Positions 11,896 through 23,536 of a stretch of 64,000 bases of DNA are shown here, one piece after another (position 1 is the stretch's first letter; the number at the start of each line of letters is the position of its first letter). The notes under the pieces were generated by a model. That model ran no database searches. It had not been told where the DNA came from and worked only from the letters and a program-made list of their open reading frames with translations. A program made the position numbers and the translations under genes. The stretch is from Diabrotica undecimpunctata (lineage: Eukaryota; Arthropoda; Insecta; Coleoptera; Chrysomelidae): assembly GCF_040954645.1 (NCBI RefSeq), contig NC_092810.1:68942660-69006659 (forward strand), given 5' to 3'.

Positions 11896-13200
11896 ATGAA
11901 GATACCTAAGTTTCATGGTATTCTAGAGTTTGATGAGATAACTGAAGAAGCCATTAGAGCTGGTGTAAAGACATTAAAACCCAAGAAATGTTCAGGTAAA
12001 GATAATCTACCTGCTTATATCTGTAAGGGGTGTATTGACCAACTTGTTGAACCATTACAGGTTATATTTAATCTAGCTTTAAAAACTAATACCTTTCCTA
12101 AAAAATTAAAAGATACCATTACAGTTCCTATTTTTATAGACCAATTAGTAATTTAAATTCTCCGGCAAAAATATTTGAATCTATTTTATACAACTTATTA
12201 CAACATTTTATCAAATCTTTGAATCAATATCAAGATGGATTTCTACCGGATAGATCAACACTTACAAATTTATGTATTTTCACACAATCTGCTGCAGATG
12301 CCATAAATACTAAGAGGCAAATGGATGTAAGCTTCACTGATTGTGCAAAAGCATTTGATAGGGTTATTACTAGAAAAACTGGGCACCTTTGGCCTCTCAA
12401 TCAATGCATTAACATTTTTGAATTCGTACCTAGCAGATAGAAGTCAGCAAGTTAGAGTTGGAAATTTTTTCTCAGAGGAATATTCCGTAAATTCTGGAGT
12501 TCCTCAGGGCAGCAACCTGGACCACTCTTATTTGCTTGCTTTACAAATGATCTTTCTAGTTGTCTCAAATTTTCCACTTGTTTAATGTTTGCAAATGATG
12601 ATGTTTAGAGTTGTAGAAGATCAATGTGATTGCCAACTATTACAACTAGATTTGAATGCGGTATCTAATTGGTTTCAGATAAATAGAATGGATCTAAATG
12701 TTGAAAAGTGTTCAGTGATGACCTTCACACGTAACAGGAACTTTATTAAAATGGCTTATTATATCAATAATAGAGAATTGTCTAGAAAATCCGTGTGTAA
12801 AGATCTTGGTGTGAATTTTCAGCAAAGCTTGTACTTCAATGATCACTATCACATTGCTACTAATAAGGCTTTTAGGATGTTAGGATTTATAATTAGAAAC
12901 ACCAAACATCTTAAGGTGATAGATAAACTATATAATTCCTTGGTAAGACCACATCTTGAGTATGCTTCTGTAGTTTGGGCACCACATGCAGAAGTAAATA
13001 TAGATTTAATTGAAAAGATACAAAAAAGGTTTGTAAGATATCTGTATGTTAGAAAATAAAATTCTTATCGGTACTTGGTGTCTTACCGGAGTATGCTTGG
13101 AACTTTCAAATTTGTAATACTGGAACAGAGTCGGAAAATGCAAGCAATGCTACTTGTATATTATATTGTGAATAACTTAAAATATAAAGACTTATTCTTG
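11896..13200 (+). mobile_element. Jockey/CR1-like LINE fragment: RT and C-terminal region
   Basis: Frames 11896-12156, 12219-12440, 12343-12585 and 12589-13059 encode consecutive parts of one RT: LKPKKCSGKDNLPAYICK, YQDGFLPDRSTLTNLCIF, KAFDRV, VNSGVPQGS and WFQINRMDLNVEKCSVMTF, then VRPHLEYASVVWAP. The SGVPQGS and LEYASVVW words are typical of Jockey/CR1-type rather than RTE-type LINEs. The catalytic FADD/YADD box is damaged (FANDD region near 12588). At least three frameshifts. Confidence 0.8.
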
Positions 13201-14590
13201 ATCAACTATATAAAGTTCTTACACTCACAGGCGTAGAGAGTGTAGTCAGAATCCAAAACGACTTTTCCAGACCCTTCCAATGTAAAAATGGACTGAGACA
13301 GGGAGATGGACTGTCGTGTCTCTTATTTAACCTTGCACTAGAAAAAGTAATTCGAGAGTGCCATATTAATACGAATGGCACCATCTTTAATAAATCATGA
13401 CATCAATCAGATGACATAGGCATTATTCCTAGGTCCACAGAATCTCTGATCGAAGCATTTCGATCACTGAGGGCGTCTGCACTTAGAATGGGATTAAAAA
13501 TAAACGCACAGAAAACCAAGTATATGTATTGTACTAGATCAGGCAACCAGATACCTAGACTATTAATTAATGATCTGGAACTGGAAGGTGTGGACACCTT
13601 CGTCTACCTGGGCTCGCTGCTAACCAAAGACAACAATGTCAGCGAAGAAATTAAAAGAAGAATGGTGCTTGCCAATAAGTGCTATTATGGCTTGAGGAAA
13701 CATATGGCCCCAAAACTACCCAGAAAAATTAAAGTTACCATATATAAAACACTAATAAGGCCAGTGTTAACATATGGGTCTGAAACGTGGTCACTTACAC
13801 AGAATGACCAAGAATTGCTTAAACGTTTCGAGAGAAAAATTCTAAGAAAAATATATGGAGGAATCCAACAACAGGGTTTGTGGCTTAGGCGCTACAACTT
13901 TGAGTTATATAGAATTTTTGGGAACCTGACGTTGTAAAATATTGTTGTGAATTTATTAAAAGGTTCAATATTTATAACACTTACGAATTTAATTTATGTT
14001 TTATTTATATTAACTTATCTTACAATAATTTATATATCCGAACGTAACAATTAAAATCGCGAGCGCGTCTTCAAAATTAACTGTCCCTTCCAAATAAAAT
14101 GTCCTGTTAATATACATAAATTGCCGTTATCTCGAAAAGTCGAAAACCTTCTCGACTAGACTGAGTGGCAGCAAACAGGTAAGGGCAAACTGGATTTCCC
14201 ATCGACTCGCCTCGAACTTTGTTTTTATAACATCGTGTGTCAGGTATTCATGACCTAGAAAATACTCGAATAAATAAGGATATTAGTAATAAACATGTTT
14301 ACAGGTTTTTAATATGACTCATATTTTTACGTAACAATATATTAAATTAGCACGCCTTCGATGGGTAGGACATGTAATTAGGCGAGATGAAGATGCAACG
14401 ATCAGAAAAATTTTCGACCGAAGAGGACCAGTGGGAAAACGAGCCAGAGGAAGACCAAAACTTAGGTATCAAGGTATAGAGGATGATCTAAAGTCCATCG
14501 GAGAAGAGTTGCCAGAGACAGGGGCGAATAGAAGATTTTTCTGAAGAAGGCTTTGGCTCATAACGAGCTGTAATGCTACTGATGATGATG
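13200..14590 (+). mobile_element. RTE-like LINE fragment split by a solo LTR
   Basis: Frames give CKNGLRQGDGLSCLLFNLAL, SLRASALRMGLKINAQKTKY, VYLGSLLTKDNN and IYKTLIRPVLTYGSETWSLT up to 13937. After the LTR at 13943-14336 the same protein resumes with LARLRWVGHVIRRDEDATIR and GKRARGRPKLRYQG to about 14530. Reading across the LTR minus one target-site copy keeps the frame. This shows that the LTR landed in this LINE. The YADD box region is deleted or damaged near 13400. Confidence 0.85.
13943..14336 (-). repeat. Solo LTR with ATAT target duplication
   Basis: The 394-bp block begins TGTTGTGAATTT and ends TTTACGTAACA, and is flanked on both sides by ATAT (13939-13942 and 14337-14340). Internal landmarks (AACACTTA, GTAACAATTAAAATCGCGA, ATGCCGTTAT-like word, CTCGACTAGA) follow the Gypsy B LTR layout, in the same orientation. 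It interrupts a LINE frame. A solo LTR is what remains after LTR-LTR recombination of a full element. Confidence 0.85.
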
Positions 14591-15683
14591 ATATAAAGTT
14601 CTTGGTACCTAAGATTAACTAAAGGTTAAGTCATAGAGGGCTGCTTTTTTTTATTTGTGAGACAGACTGCTCGCCCATAAACAACATGATGAGGCAGTGC
14701 AATATAATACTAAAAAAATAGCGATATAGATATCTTCAACACCAACATCAAAGCAATTAAATCTAGCTTTCTATCCGAATTAATAAAAAAAATTATACCG
14801 GAGGTCCGATTTGATTTAATTGGGAGTGTTTTGGAAAGAACCAATGAAGGCAAACAAATGTGGTTATTGCAAGCATACAGAATACAAACAATGGAAAAAC
14901 ACAACATTGGTGTGCATTTGGAATGTTTCGCAAATAGCAGAGCGAGTCAGTCTAAATAGTATATATAGTTTTCTTTTTTTTTTTTATTAAAAATATGTTG
15001 GAATGAGTAATTTTGGAAATTATTTGTATAATATCGTAACACGTATAAACTTAAGATATATATTTCCCAATTTAATTATCATGAATGTATTTAAATTATC
15101 TTTAATACCGATGGTCGCATAGTTCCAATTTAACTACCACTAACATTATCATGTTTATCTCTACAGATAGTAAACAAAATCATTTTTCGGGATTTTTTAC
15201 TCAATTTTAATGGGTTAATAAAAATGAACATTTTTGATAATTTTCCAATTAAATTCTAATTTGACTCATTAATGGTAATTCGTGAATGTCGGCTTATTAC
15301 GGGAAACTTGGTATACCTATTAAGTTTATTTGGGAAACTAGTTTTTCATTTTTACGTTATGTAAAACGATTATCTAAATTGTGTGTATTAGATTGTTTTT
15401 CTTAAACTTTTATACTGCCAGGATTGTATTCACTAATATTATAAAATTAAAATTAATGTTTTTTTCTATCTTTAGTTGGTTAAAATTGTCGCAAAACTTC
15501 GGGGTTTTTACTATTCTAAACCCAAACTGATAATTCGGTAAACAATAACTGTCGTATAAAATAGTCTCTAGAAAAAGTCGTTAAAACATTTTGATTATAA
15601 TAAGCAACAAGCTAATTGGTTATTGGATACTTATTTGGTTTTGGTACAAGCATACCCTATATGTTAAGTTTAATTAAATAATA
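14591..15683. other. AT-rich DNA; one coding-like stretch near 14720-14950
   Basis: Most of the interval is AT-rich without signal. On the plus strand about 14720-14950 stays open with a protein-like composition (SSFLSELIKKIIPEVRFD, LIGSVLERTNEGKQMW). I do not recognise the family. It could be a fragment of an unknown TE protein. Confidence 0.35.
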
Positions 15684-15699
15684 TTGAATTTTATAATAA

Positions 15700-16013
15700 A
15701 TATAATAAGTAGATTGTCAATTAGTTCTTCAAGGAATACTGAAATCAGAGAGCGCATGGGCATAGACATTGACGTGCTGGAAACTATAGAATGCAAAAGG
15801 CTGAAATGGTATGGCCATGTAGAAAGGATGAATGATCAACGATGGCCAAAGAGAATGTTTCAGTGGATCCCCACCAACCGCAGGAAGAAGGGAAGACCAA
15901 GAAGATCATGGAGACAAGAAGTAAAAGGTGCAATGGAAGATAGGGGTCTAGTAGATGACTGGAACGATCGCAAGCGTTGGAAGCTAGGTTGCGAGAAACG
16001 GCGGCAGCTGTAA
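15700..16013 (+). pseudogene. RTE-like LINE C-terminal fragment
   Basis: The frame carries the conserved tail: RLKWYGHVERMNDQRWPKRM, then KKGRPRRSWRQEVKGAME, ending at a TAA. Only the last ~100 residues remain. It is followed after a few bases by a (TA)n tract, as is the LINE that ends at about 31.3 kb. Confidence 0.75.
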
Positions 16014-16021
16014 TAAACTCG

Positions 16022-16081
<60 letters not shown>
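16022..16081. repeat. (TA)n microsatellite
   Basis: About 30 uninterrupted TA units directly downstream of a LINE C-terminal fragment. Confidence 0.95.
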
Positions 16082-16085
<4 letters not shown>

Positions 16086-16421
16086 GATTACATTATTACT
16101 GAGGGTAGAAAGTCCCTGAAAACTTCAATGTTTATTTTAATATGTTATGTAACAGGGGTGAAAATAAAAGAGAAAATATAGTATAATTTTTAATTGAAAA
16201 TATTGCATACAAAAGAAACTTCTTATTTATTCTAATAAATATTTCATTCTGCCTTTAAATTTTTCAAAAATGCTTTTTAGTTTTCTCAGGATTTGAAAAA
16301 AAAAAATGGATACATTTAAAACACATTGAACATTTTGACAGGCGACATTTTGCGCCATTTCCCTTTAATACCTTACGATTACAATTACTATTACTTACCT
16401 TATATAATTACGATTAGAAAA

Positions 16422-17448
16422 CTATTCAAATTCAAAATAAATAGGATCAACTTCGGAATCCGAGTCGTCATGAGGGTTAATAATTAGCGGTTGTGTCTCT
16501 ACGGTCGCATCAATTAAGTTATCAAGATCCCACATTTTTTGTTTTTCTTCTATTACATGTCTTACTGCATCTTTCCAGTTTTGTTCTGTAATATGTTGTA
16601 AAGACTCGTATAACAATTCACGTACAGCTTGTATTTTATATGACGTATTTTTTCTAGCCACATAACTTTTCATTTGTGCCCAAATGGGTTCAATTGGATT
16701 TATTTCGCAGTGGTAGGGTGGAAGTCTAAAGACTGTGATGTTTCGCCTTTCCGCCATTTTGTCAACTACGTATTTCTTGAACTTAGATTTGTGTTGCCGG
16801 GCAATCTTTAAAAGTTCTGCTTTTACCATTCCATCTTCGTAAGGCAGATACTTATTCTGCAGCCAGTCAAGAATATCCTGTTTCTTCCACGCAGTCGTTG
16901 GAAGTCTTTCTACTAGTCGTGAATGATAAGGTGCATTATCTAATACTATAATTGAATTTGGTGGTATGTGTTCAATTATCTGCTCAAAATACTCTTCGAA
17001 AACATCAGCTGTCATCTCCTCGTGATAGTCTTTTGTGCTTTTGAACTGAAATTCCAACAAAGCATGCTTAACAAATCCTTTTTCACTGCCAATGTGAGAA
17101 ATTATTAATCTACTGCCTTTACCAGAAGATGGGGAGATACCAGTAGACCAACCTTCCATAAAGGCTTGCCTGGAGCTTAATATATTTTTATCTGACCAAA
17201 TTTTTTTAGAGTATACTAGAGTCATCCTGGTAGAAGATTGGCCTTCCTTCAGCCTGGAATTTTCGTATGGATCTTAGATAATTTCTTCTGCAACATATTA
17301 TCTCCTCCCGGTTAATCAAAAGTGATTTTCGGTCTGATTTCTCCCACCGGAAATTTAATTCTTTTAAAACTTGCCACAATTTAGTTTGTCCGATATGAGG
17401 CAAATCTCTAACTTCTTGTAAAATTTTGTTTAGGTTTGGTATTTCCAT
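16422..17448 (-). pseudogene. Tc1/mariner-superfamily transposase remnant (DDE type)
   Basis: Two overlapping minus-strand frames (17206-17448 and 16422-17225) are one transposase broken by a frameshift. Order: HTH-proximal part (HIGQTKLWQVLKELNF), first catalytic aspartate in FYQDD at the frameshift, second in IIVLDNAPYHSRLVE, and a glutamate in HCEINPIEPIWAQMK, then an acidic C-terminus. The LDNAPYH and NPIEPIW words are characteristic of the DDE_3-type (IS630-Tc1-mariner) fold found in many insect elements. The N-terminus appears truncated; TIRs were not found. Confidence 0.8.
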
Positions 17449-17539
17449 TTTGAAAAAAAAAATCCATGAATTTTCCTTCGAATACCATTTTTGGCAAATT
17501 CATCAATTTCAATAGGCTTTTTCCCTCTCTTTAAGTGTT

Positions 17540-17940
17540 CGTTTGTGTTTGGGTTAGCTATACCGTGTTTTTTTTCCGTCATAACCACCTGGTTTATGTA
17601 CACTTCTGCTGCTGTTATCCTGCCACATCATCATTTTATTTCCCCTAGAAAAAATCCCCGTTTCGTCTGAAAATACAACTTCTTGTGGATAGGTGTTATT
17701 TCTGTTTTCTATGTATTTACGTAAGAAACACGCTCGTTGTGCTGCGATATGAGCTCTTTCAATTAAAGCTCTTCAATGATCATATTTTTTGTTAAATTAT
17801 AGCCCAAATCTTTTAATATTCTACTCAAGGATGTTTCTCTTGTAGAAACAATTTCTTTAGCCTGCAGTTCATTTATCAACGCTTCACGGGTTATATGTTT
17901 ATCTAAAAACTTATTTATTTTAATATACTACTATAACATG
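17540..17940 (-). pseudogene. Second, related transposase fragment
   Basis: Minus-strand translation gives LINELQAKEIVSTRETSLSR, ILKDLGYNLTKN, FLRKYIENRNNTYPQEVVFS and DETGIFSRGN. This is the HTH and first catalytic region of a DDE transposase. It is homologous to, and overlaps in content with, the 16.4-17.4 kb copy, so it is a separate element fragment and not its N-terminus. A stop and a frameshift are present. Confidence 0.6.
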
Positions 17941-19747
17941 TTACGTCCTACTCGTAATTCTTAACAGAAAGTTGCTTTATTTACTATTCTGGTACATATT
18001 ATTTATTGTATTTCGAATTGGTATTCTAATTAACTCAGGTATATCAGTAGTTTTCGTTTTAAAACGAGGTCTGCTTTTTACCGGAGAAGATAAAACAGGA
18101 TTTTTTCTTTTATTTTTCATATGTTGTAAAAAATATTATCAATTATCAATATTTTTAATTGAAATTGAAAAAAAAAAACAAAAATAAAAAGTTCCTAATT
18201 ATAAACATTTTGTTATGTAATAAAGTTGGTGTTAAAAACAAATAAATAATATTAATAATATATGTGCTTGTCATCATTAAAGCTTTATAATAGTGCACAT
18301 TTGAAAATTGTACTGTTGTACCTCTTAAACAGATGACAACGGTTCCAACGGTCCCTCATTCCTTTTTTCTAATTTAAAGTAGGTACTCGATTAAATTTAA
18401 AACGAGTTCTTGTGCCTGTGGGGTAAGAGTTTTTCCAGGAATAATCTAAAAATATTCAATAAAATAAATTTTTTTGTCATTTCATTCACTTTGTGGCAAC
18501 TTAAACAAAACCATTAACTGTGTGAATCAGGTTAACTTTGTATGTAAATTAATGGCAAAATAAAATACACTTACCATAAAATTTCAAACTCAAATAAAAA
18601 ATTAGTTATGAAAACAACTGTTTGGGTAATATAAATAACTTTTCAATGCAAAAACAGGACAAAAAAGCAGGAAAAAATCCAACACACTGACGGTCACAAG
18701 TAAACAAACCAGAAACGTCACTAATTGTACTTAAAATCTGAAAACTTTTTGTACCTATGTCTTTACGATGTACTGAGTCTAGAGCGTTCATAAAAAGAAC
18801 ATGTGTCCTTACTTAATAACAGGCGGTAGCTGGTTTTTCTTTAGTGCGTGGAAGAAAATGATGCTAGATAAAAAGTATGTGTTTTATCTTGCCAAGTATT
18901 TATGACGCAAGAGTAAAGAACCATGGACTGAACTGTAGATGATTTGTAGACGTATATGTTTTATCTATGTCAGTTTTAGCCCAAGTGCCATTTTGTTTAC
19001 TGATGTGAATTTACTGTGCATATTTATTTCTTCGTTTTGTTTAAGTTTTTTGTTAGTTTTCACAGAAACTTGTCGCGTGTGACTTCATTAGATGAGGGGT
19101 TGTGGATACTTTTTAATTCTATTGTCTTTATTTTTATTAAAGTAGTCTAGAAGCTCTATTCGTCTTGTTTTATATTCTGTATGCTTAGTGGGCTATCTCC
19201 TCTTTTACAGTTTTTTTTTTCCATTATAAGTGTATTTATAGAACAAGATATGACTAACACTTATGTTTTTATGTTTGTAGGTAATTTATGGAGTAGATGA
19301 TCAAGCAGCTGGCTGAATAATTGTGTTTAAGTGAACAATTGCATTTTTATGTTACTATCACTTTTAGGAAATTTATGTTATTGGACGTAGTAAAAACTGT
19401 GAAAAATTTGCTCGAAAAAAAAAATTACTGTAGTGCTGGTTTTTTAGACGTCTCTCAGGAAATTGCCGAAATTTAAATATAGATCGTATCTCCAAAATTA
19501 AATCCATATTAAATTCAATAGAGGCGAGGTAATTACTAACCTGTTTATCTGTTTCTGTGTCAGTCTGTCTCAGTCAGAGACCGTAAGTCCGAGCACATCA
19601 GTACACCATGCAGGATAGCCTGGGTGAGCGAGTGCTCATCATTAATACGGCGGGTCTAAACGGAACGTCATATGGGTATATAGGACCATAAGATACGTGT
19701 AAATAATATTGTAATAAACAAGATAATTTCAACGTACCCCATATAAC
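17941..19747. other. AT-rich DNA without recognisable gene
   Basis: The frames at 17972-18187 and 18606-18791 are hydrophobic or low-complexity with no family resemblance. Nothing else is supported. Confidence 0.5.
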
Positions 19748-19984
19748 TGTTACATCTCTCGAAACGATGATGTGTGTTCGAGAATCTTCAAGATGTATTG
19801 ACCGGCTGATAGATCGAGGCGTTCATACAAGCGAGAATAGAGGTAGACTATTCCAAATTATTCTAGTAAATAACGACTTGTATATATAAGCCGCGCTGAT
19901 ATTAGTTTAGTTAGTTGATAAGATAATATCGTCCTGTAGGCTTATAAATAAATTAGAACCAATGGTTTTATTAAACACGTTACA
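19748..19984 (+). repeat. Candidate short solo LTR
   Basis: The block runs from TGTTACATCTCTCGAAACG to AAACACGTTACA and contains a TATA-like word (GTATATAAGCCG near 19878) followed by an AATAAA signal (near 19946) in the order of an LTR promoter and polyadenylation region. No clean target duplication is visible, although ATAT lies close by on both sides. I could not link it to internal coding sequence. Confidence 0.5.
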
Positions 19985-20077
19985 ATATATTATAACCAAA
20001 TAATCACCCGTTGATCAACAGAAAACATAACATAGGGACTACAATATTGTTATTAACTATATATTTGTTGATTGAAT

Positions 20078-20150
20078 ATGACACACACGCACACACATCC
20101 ACATAATACACATACACACATGCATGTCTACACAATCACAGCCGTACCAC
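20078..20150. repeat. CA-rich low-complexity tract
   Basis: Imperfect CA/ACAC repeats (acacacacgcacacac and neighbours) with interruptions. Confidence 0.8.
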
Positions 20151-20284
20151 AACCAAATCATTATACTCTGCGAGACTACAAAACCAAGAAACCTTTAAAT
20201 AAATCTCGGATAGGTCGGTCTTATCGACGAAGACTTAGCAAAGAATCATAGAATACGCAATCGATACATGAAACGTTCTGACAT

Positions 20285-20400
20285 TAAATAAACCATAAGC
20301 ACAGGTATCGCTACTCAACGAGATCCGAAAATACAAAATAGAACTAGCAGAGTTCATTCAAGAAACTAAATGTCGAGGATATGGAATAAAAGACACAAAT
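20285..20400 (+). pseudogene. LINE endonuclease N-terminal fragment
   Basis: Plus-strand frames give EIRKYKIELAEFIQETKCRG, matching the start of the apurinic-type endonuclease of RTE-like LINEs, where an E-T-K motif follows the first strand. Very short and damaged. Confidence 0.5.
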
Positions 20401-20419
20401 ACGCATACAATACTTATCA

Positions 20420-20745
20420 TTCAGCCTCAAAAGTCCACTGCTGAACATAGGCCTCTTTCTTGTGTTTCCAACCCCGTCTATCTTGCGCCACTCTCATTCA
20501 GTATTTATTTTTTCTTCTCAAATCGTCAGCCCATCGTGTAGGTGGTCGACCGACGCTTCTCTTGTCTTCCCTTGGTCTCCATTCCAACAACCTCTTTGCC
20601 CATCGCCCTTCAGTCGTTTTAGCTATGTGTCCTGCCCATCTCCATCTTAGTCTGGCTATCCTTTCGATGACGTCAGTCACCTTGGTTCCTCTCCTGACCT
20701 TTTCGTTTTTCATTTTCTCTCAGAGTTACTCCTAACATGGATCGC
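20420..20745 (-). pseudogene. LINE 3'-end fragment, minus strand
   Basis: The frame gives RRGTKVTDVIERIARLRWRW, AGHIAKTTEGRWAKRLLEWR and SVGRPPTRWADDLRR, then AQDRRGWKHKKEAYVQQW near the end. This is the C-terminal tail of an RTE-like LINE polyprotein, ending at a conserved WTFEAE-type terminus near 20420. Only the tail is present. Confidence 0.8.
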
Positions 20746-20789
20746 TCCATTTTTGTTTGTGTGACTCTTAGTTTGACTATACGCTATAC

Positions 20790-22340
20790 AATACTATATA
20801 GAGTTAAAAATAGCGGAAAGAAAGTTCGGAATAGCCTTCATAGTTGACAATAGAATGAACCATGCCCTATTATATTTTAAAGTAGTGGCTTAGAGAATAT
20901 GTTAACTAAGAATAAAACAAAATTCTTTAACCTCTCCATTATTGACATACGCTGCCTAACAGAAGAACATAACAGAAATAAAGGAAGCTAGAAGCTATGA
21001 ACAGCTAGAAGAGTAGGTACACGACAGCTCACTGAGAAATTATATGAAGATCGTAGCAGGAAATAGGAATGCGCAAATAGGCAAAGAAGAACTTTTCTTA
21101 GAAACAATTGGTAAACACTCACTTCATCAAAACACCAATGAAAATAGAGAACTACTAATAAACTTTTCCAGTAGAAAAAAATGATTATAAGCTAAGGCTA
21201 AGGGAAAAAATTAAAACAAAAGTAATTTATGCAACAGGAAAGATCGTGGACTCAAAAAAAATTCAAAAAGATAATAGTTCAATGTAGAGAGTAAAGAGGC
21301 CGTGCAGAAAAGAAATCAAAAACACAAGAAATCTAGAAAGAATAGCAATCTACGAAGATGCAAGACGAAGGACTGATAAAATATGCAGAACAGAGAAAAT
21401 AAATACGACTACGAGAAGGATAACAACCCCGAACAAATCTATGCAAGAGTCAAAAAGAGCAGATAAGAGAAATATAATGCAACAGATTGAGGGACACATC
21501 GAAAATGTAGAACCCCGACGATGGAAGAGTTATAACAAGCAATACGAGCACAAATAAATAACAAGGCTTCGGGTGTTGACAAGGTGCCTTCTGAACTATA
21601 TAAATTAGGTGGCGAACAGCTAGTTGGTCAAGTGCATGCACTCATAAACAAGACTTAGAAACAAGGAATATATTGAAATGCGAAAACTATCGCAACATAA
21701 CCCTCTTGTGCACAGCGTACAAAGTTTTTATTTACATATTCTACAAACGACTTCAACAATTAACTGAAAATATTGTCGGGGAATATAAAGCCGGTTTTCG
21801 ACCAGGAATATCTACAACTCACCAGATATTCACAGTGAAACAAATTCTAAACAAATCTTGGGAATACGACACAAAAATACATCCGACTATTAAAAGCAAC
21901 AACTACCAGAGTTGGAGAAAGAAAAATATCGGAAAAGAAACGAAAGGCAGAACTTACAAAACAGTCATCAGACCAATAATGACATAAGCGGCAGAAACAA
22001 AACCTGACACAGAGAAGACAAAAAGGATGTTAGAAACAGTAGAGATGAAAACACTTAAAAAAATTGATAGTAAAACATTATGGGACAGAGTTAGAAGTAC
22101 AGATATACGACGTAGATGCAAGGTGAAGAGCATCAAGAACTGGGTAAGAAATAGAAGAGTAGAATAGAACGATCATATAAGCCGAATGAAAACAAATAGA
22201 GTAGTAAAGACGGCAAGAGACGGTTCTCCATTATGAAAACGATCAGTAGGAAGACCACGAAAACGATGGAATGATAACTTACTAGAGGCACATTGAAAAA
22301 CAGACAGAGTCATGTCTACATAAAAAGAAGAAGAAAAAGA
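20790..22340 (+). mobile_element. Highly degraded RTE-like LINE
   Basis: RT words survive at 21673-21987: ENYRNITLLCTAYKVFIYIF, NIVGEYKAGFRPGISTTHQI and VKQILNKSWEYD, followed after a deletion of the palm by RTYKTVIRPIMT and the tail words KTARDGSPL and SVGRPRKRWNDNLLEA up to about 22300. Upstream (20940-21600) only scattered LINE-like words remain. The RT catalytic box is deleted. Confidence 0.7.
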
Positions 22341-22344
22341 AGAA

Positions 22345-22790
22345 CTATTAGAGTGCAAGATGAGCTCACTAAGAACATTTGAATGGTCAAAGGATTTAAG
22401 CAAGTAGACGAGCTGGCACTGACACTATTCAACTTCTCAAAAATGTGATCTAATCTCCTAATAAATAAAACAATAGAGACTGTCGCCTATCATAACATCA
22501 ATATTATGTCTCGCAGAACGGAAGAGGCGGCAGAAATATATTTACAGTTAAAAACAGGGGAAAAGAGACCGGACTGGAAATAAATGTTCAAAAGACGAAA
22601 AAGCTAACATAGGTAAGAGCTAGCGGAAACAAACGCACAGTTTAATTAGAGGACGATATTAAAATAGTAGAAAATTTCACATATCTGGGAGTTAGATTAA
22701 GCACGGATGGAACAGAAGAACCAGAAATTCAAAGAATGGTTAAGGGAAAAAGCTTATTTTTCAAACTTAAAAAGGAATAAGTCTATTATA
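22345..22790 (+). pseudogene. Second LINE RT fragment
   Basis: Broken frames encode LALTLFNFSKM, IETVAYHNINIMSRRTEEAA, KVENFTYLGVRLSTDG-like words (IVENFTYLGVRLSTDGTEEP) and IQRMVKGKSLFFKLKKE. It corresponds to the RT palm and thumb of an RTE-like LINE and begins directly after the tail of the previous one. Heavily decayed. Confidence 0.55.
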
Positions 22791-23066
22791 TATAAGGAAT
22801 AATTAAAAATTCGATAAAGTTATAGATTAAAGATATAGTTGAAAAAATAGTTAAAAAACATCGAAATAAAACACTTCTGTTAACGTTTTCGGACTAATCA
22901 GTCCATCTGCAGTGAATCTTTGTAGTACTTGCGTAAATAGGCGCAAAACTAAACATTGGTTGGGTTTACATGGGGAAACTATACTTGAAAGTATTAAATT
23001 ATACGGTAGTATGCCGATGAAATTTAATTGCCAACTGGGAGCGTAAGTCCTTAATAAAAAAAATAT
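22791..23066. other. Flank of Gypsy B, no gene seen
   Basis: AT-rich sequence with a G+C-richer block near 22880-22990. No homology recognised. It ends in ATAT, one copy of the Gypsy B target duplication. Confidence 0.5.
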
Positions 23067-23475
23067 TGTAATGTTTTTATTAATTCTAATTTATTGTTTT
23101 TATTTAATTATTATAGGTTCTATTTATAATACTTAAAAGTTTATTAAAGTCTTTATTTGTACTAATTTATTTTACACTTATATAATTTATTATATGGGCG
23201 TTACAATTTAAAACGCGGCGCAAATCTTCAGAAACTAACCGTCCCCTTACAACAGAATTCCATTTGTATACACAAAATGCCGTTATCTAGAAGGATCGAT
23301 GACCTTCTTCATTAGAACGGGATCCCATCGAATAGACTGGTATTTCGGACTAGAAGGCGGTCGACGGCTGAAACTAGTTTTTCAACTGAGCGCCGAAATA
23401 ACTAGAACAGAAAAGAATTAGTCATAATATATTTACAGTTTCGAGTCACATGACACGTCATTATTTATCGTAACA
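23067..23475 (-). repeat. 3' LTR of Gypsy B
   Basis: 409 bp, reading TGTTACG...CATTACA on the minus strand. It pairs with 28623-29038; relative to that copy it lacks 7 bp in the ACTGGTATTTCGG region. Preceded on the minus strand by the polypurine tract at about 23476-23490 and followed by the ATAT target duplication at 23063-23066. Contains a TATA-like word and AATAAA signals near its end. Confidence 0.93.
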
Positions 23476-23536
23476 TTGCCCCCCTCTTAAAAGATGGTTC
23501 CTCCTGGAACCTTGTCGGGACTGAAACTGGAACGGT

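Noticed and set aside
17972..18187. Hydrophobic 71-residue plus frame that could be read as a membrane protein
   Set aside because: Composition is what AT-rich DNA gives by chance; no start context, homology or partner exons.
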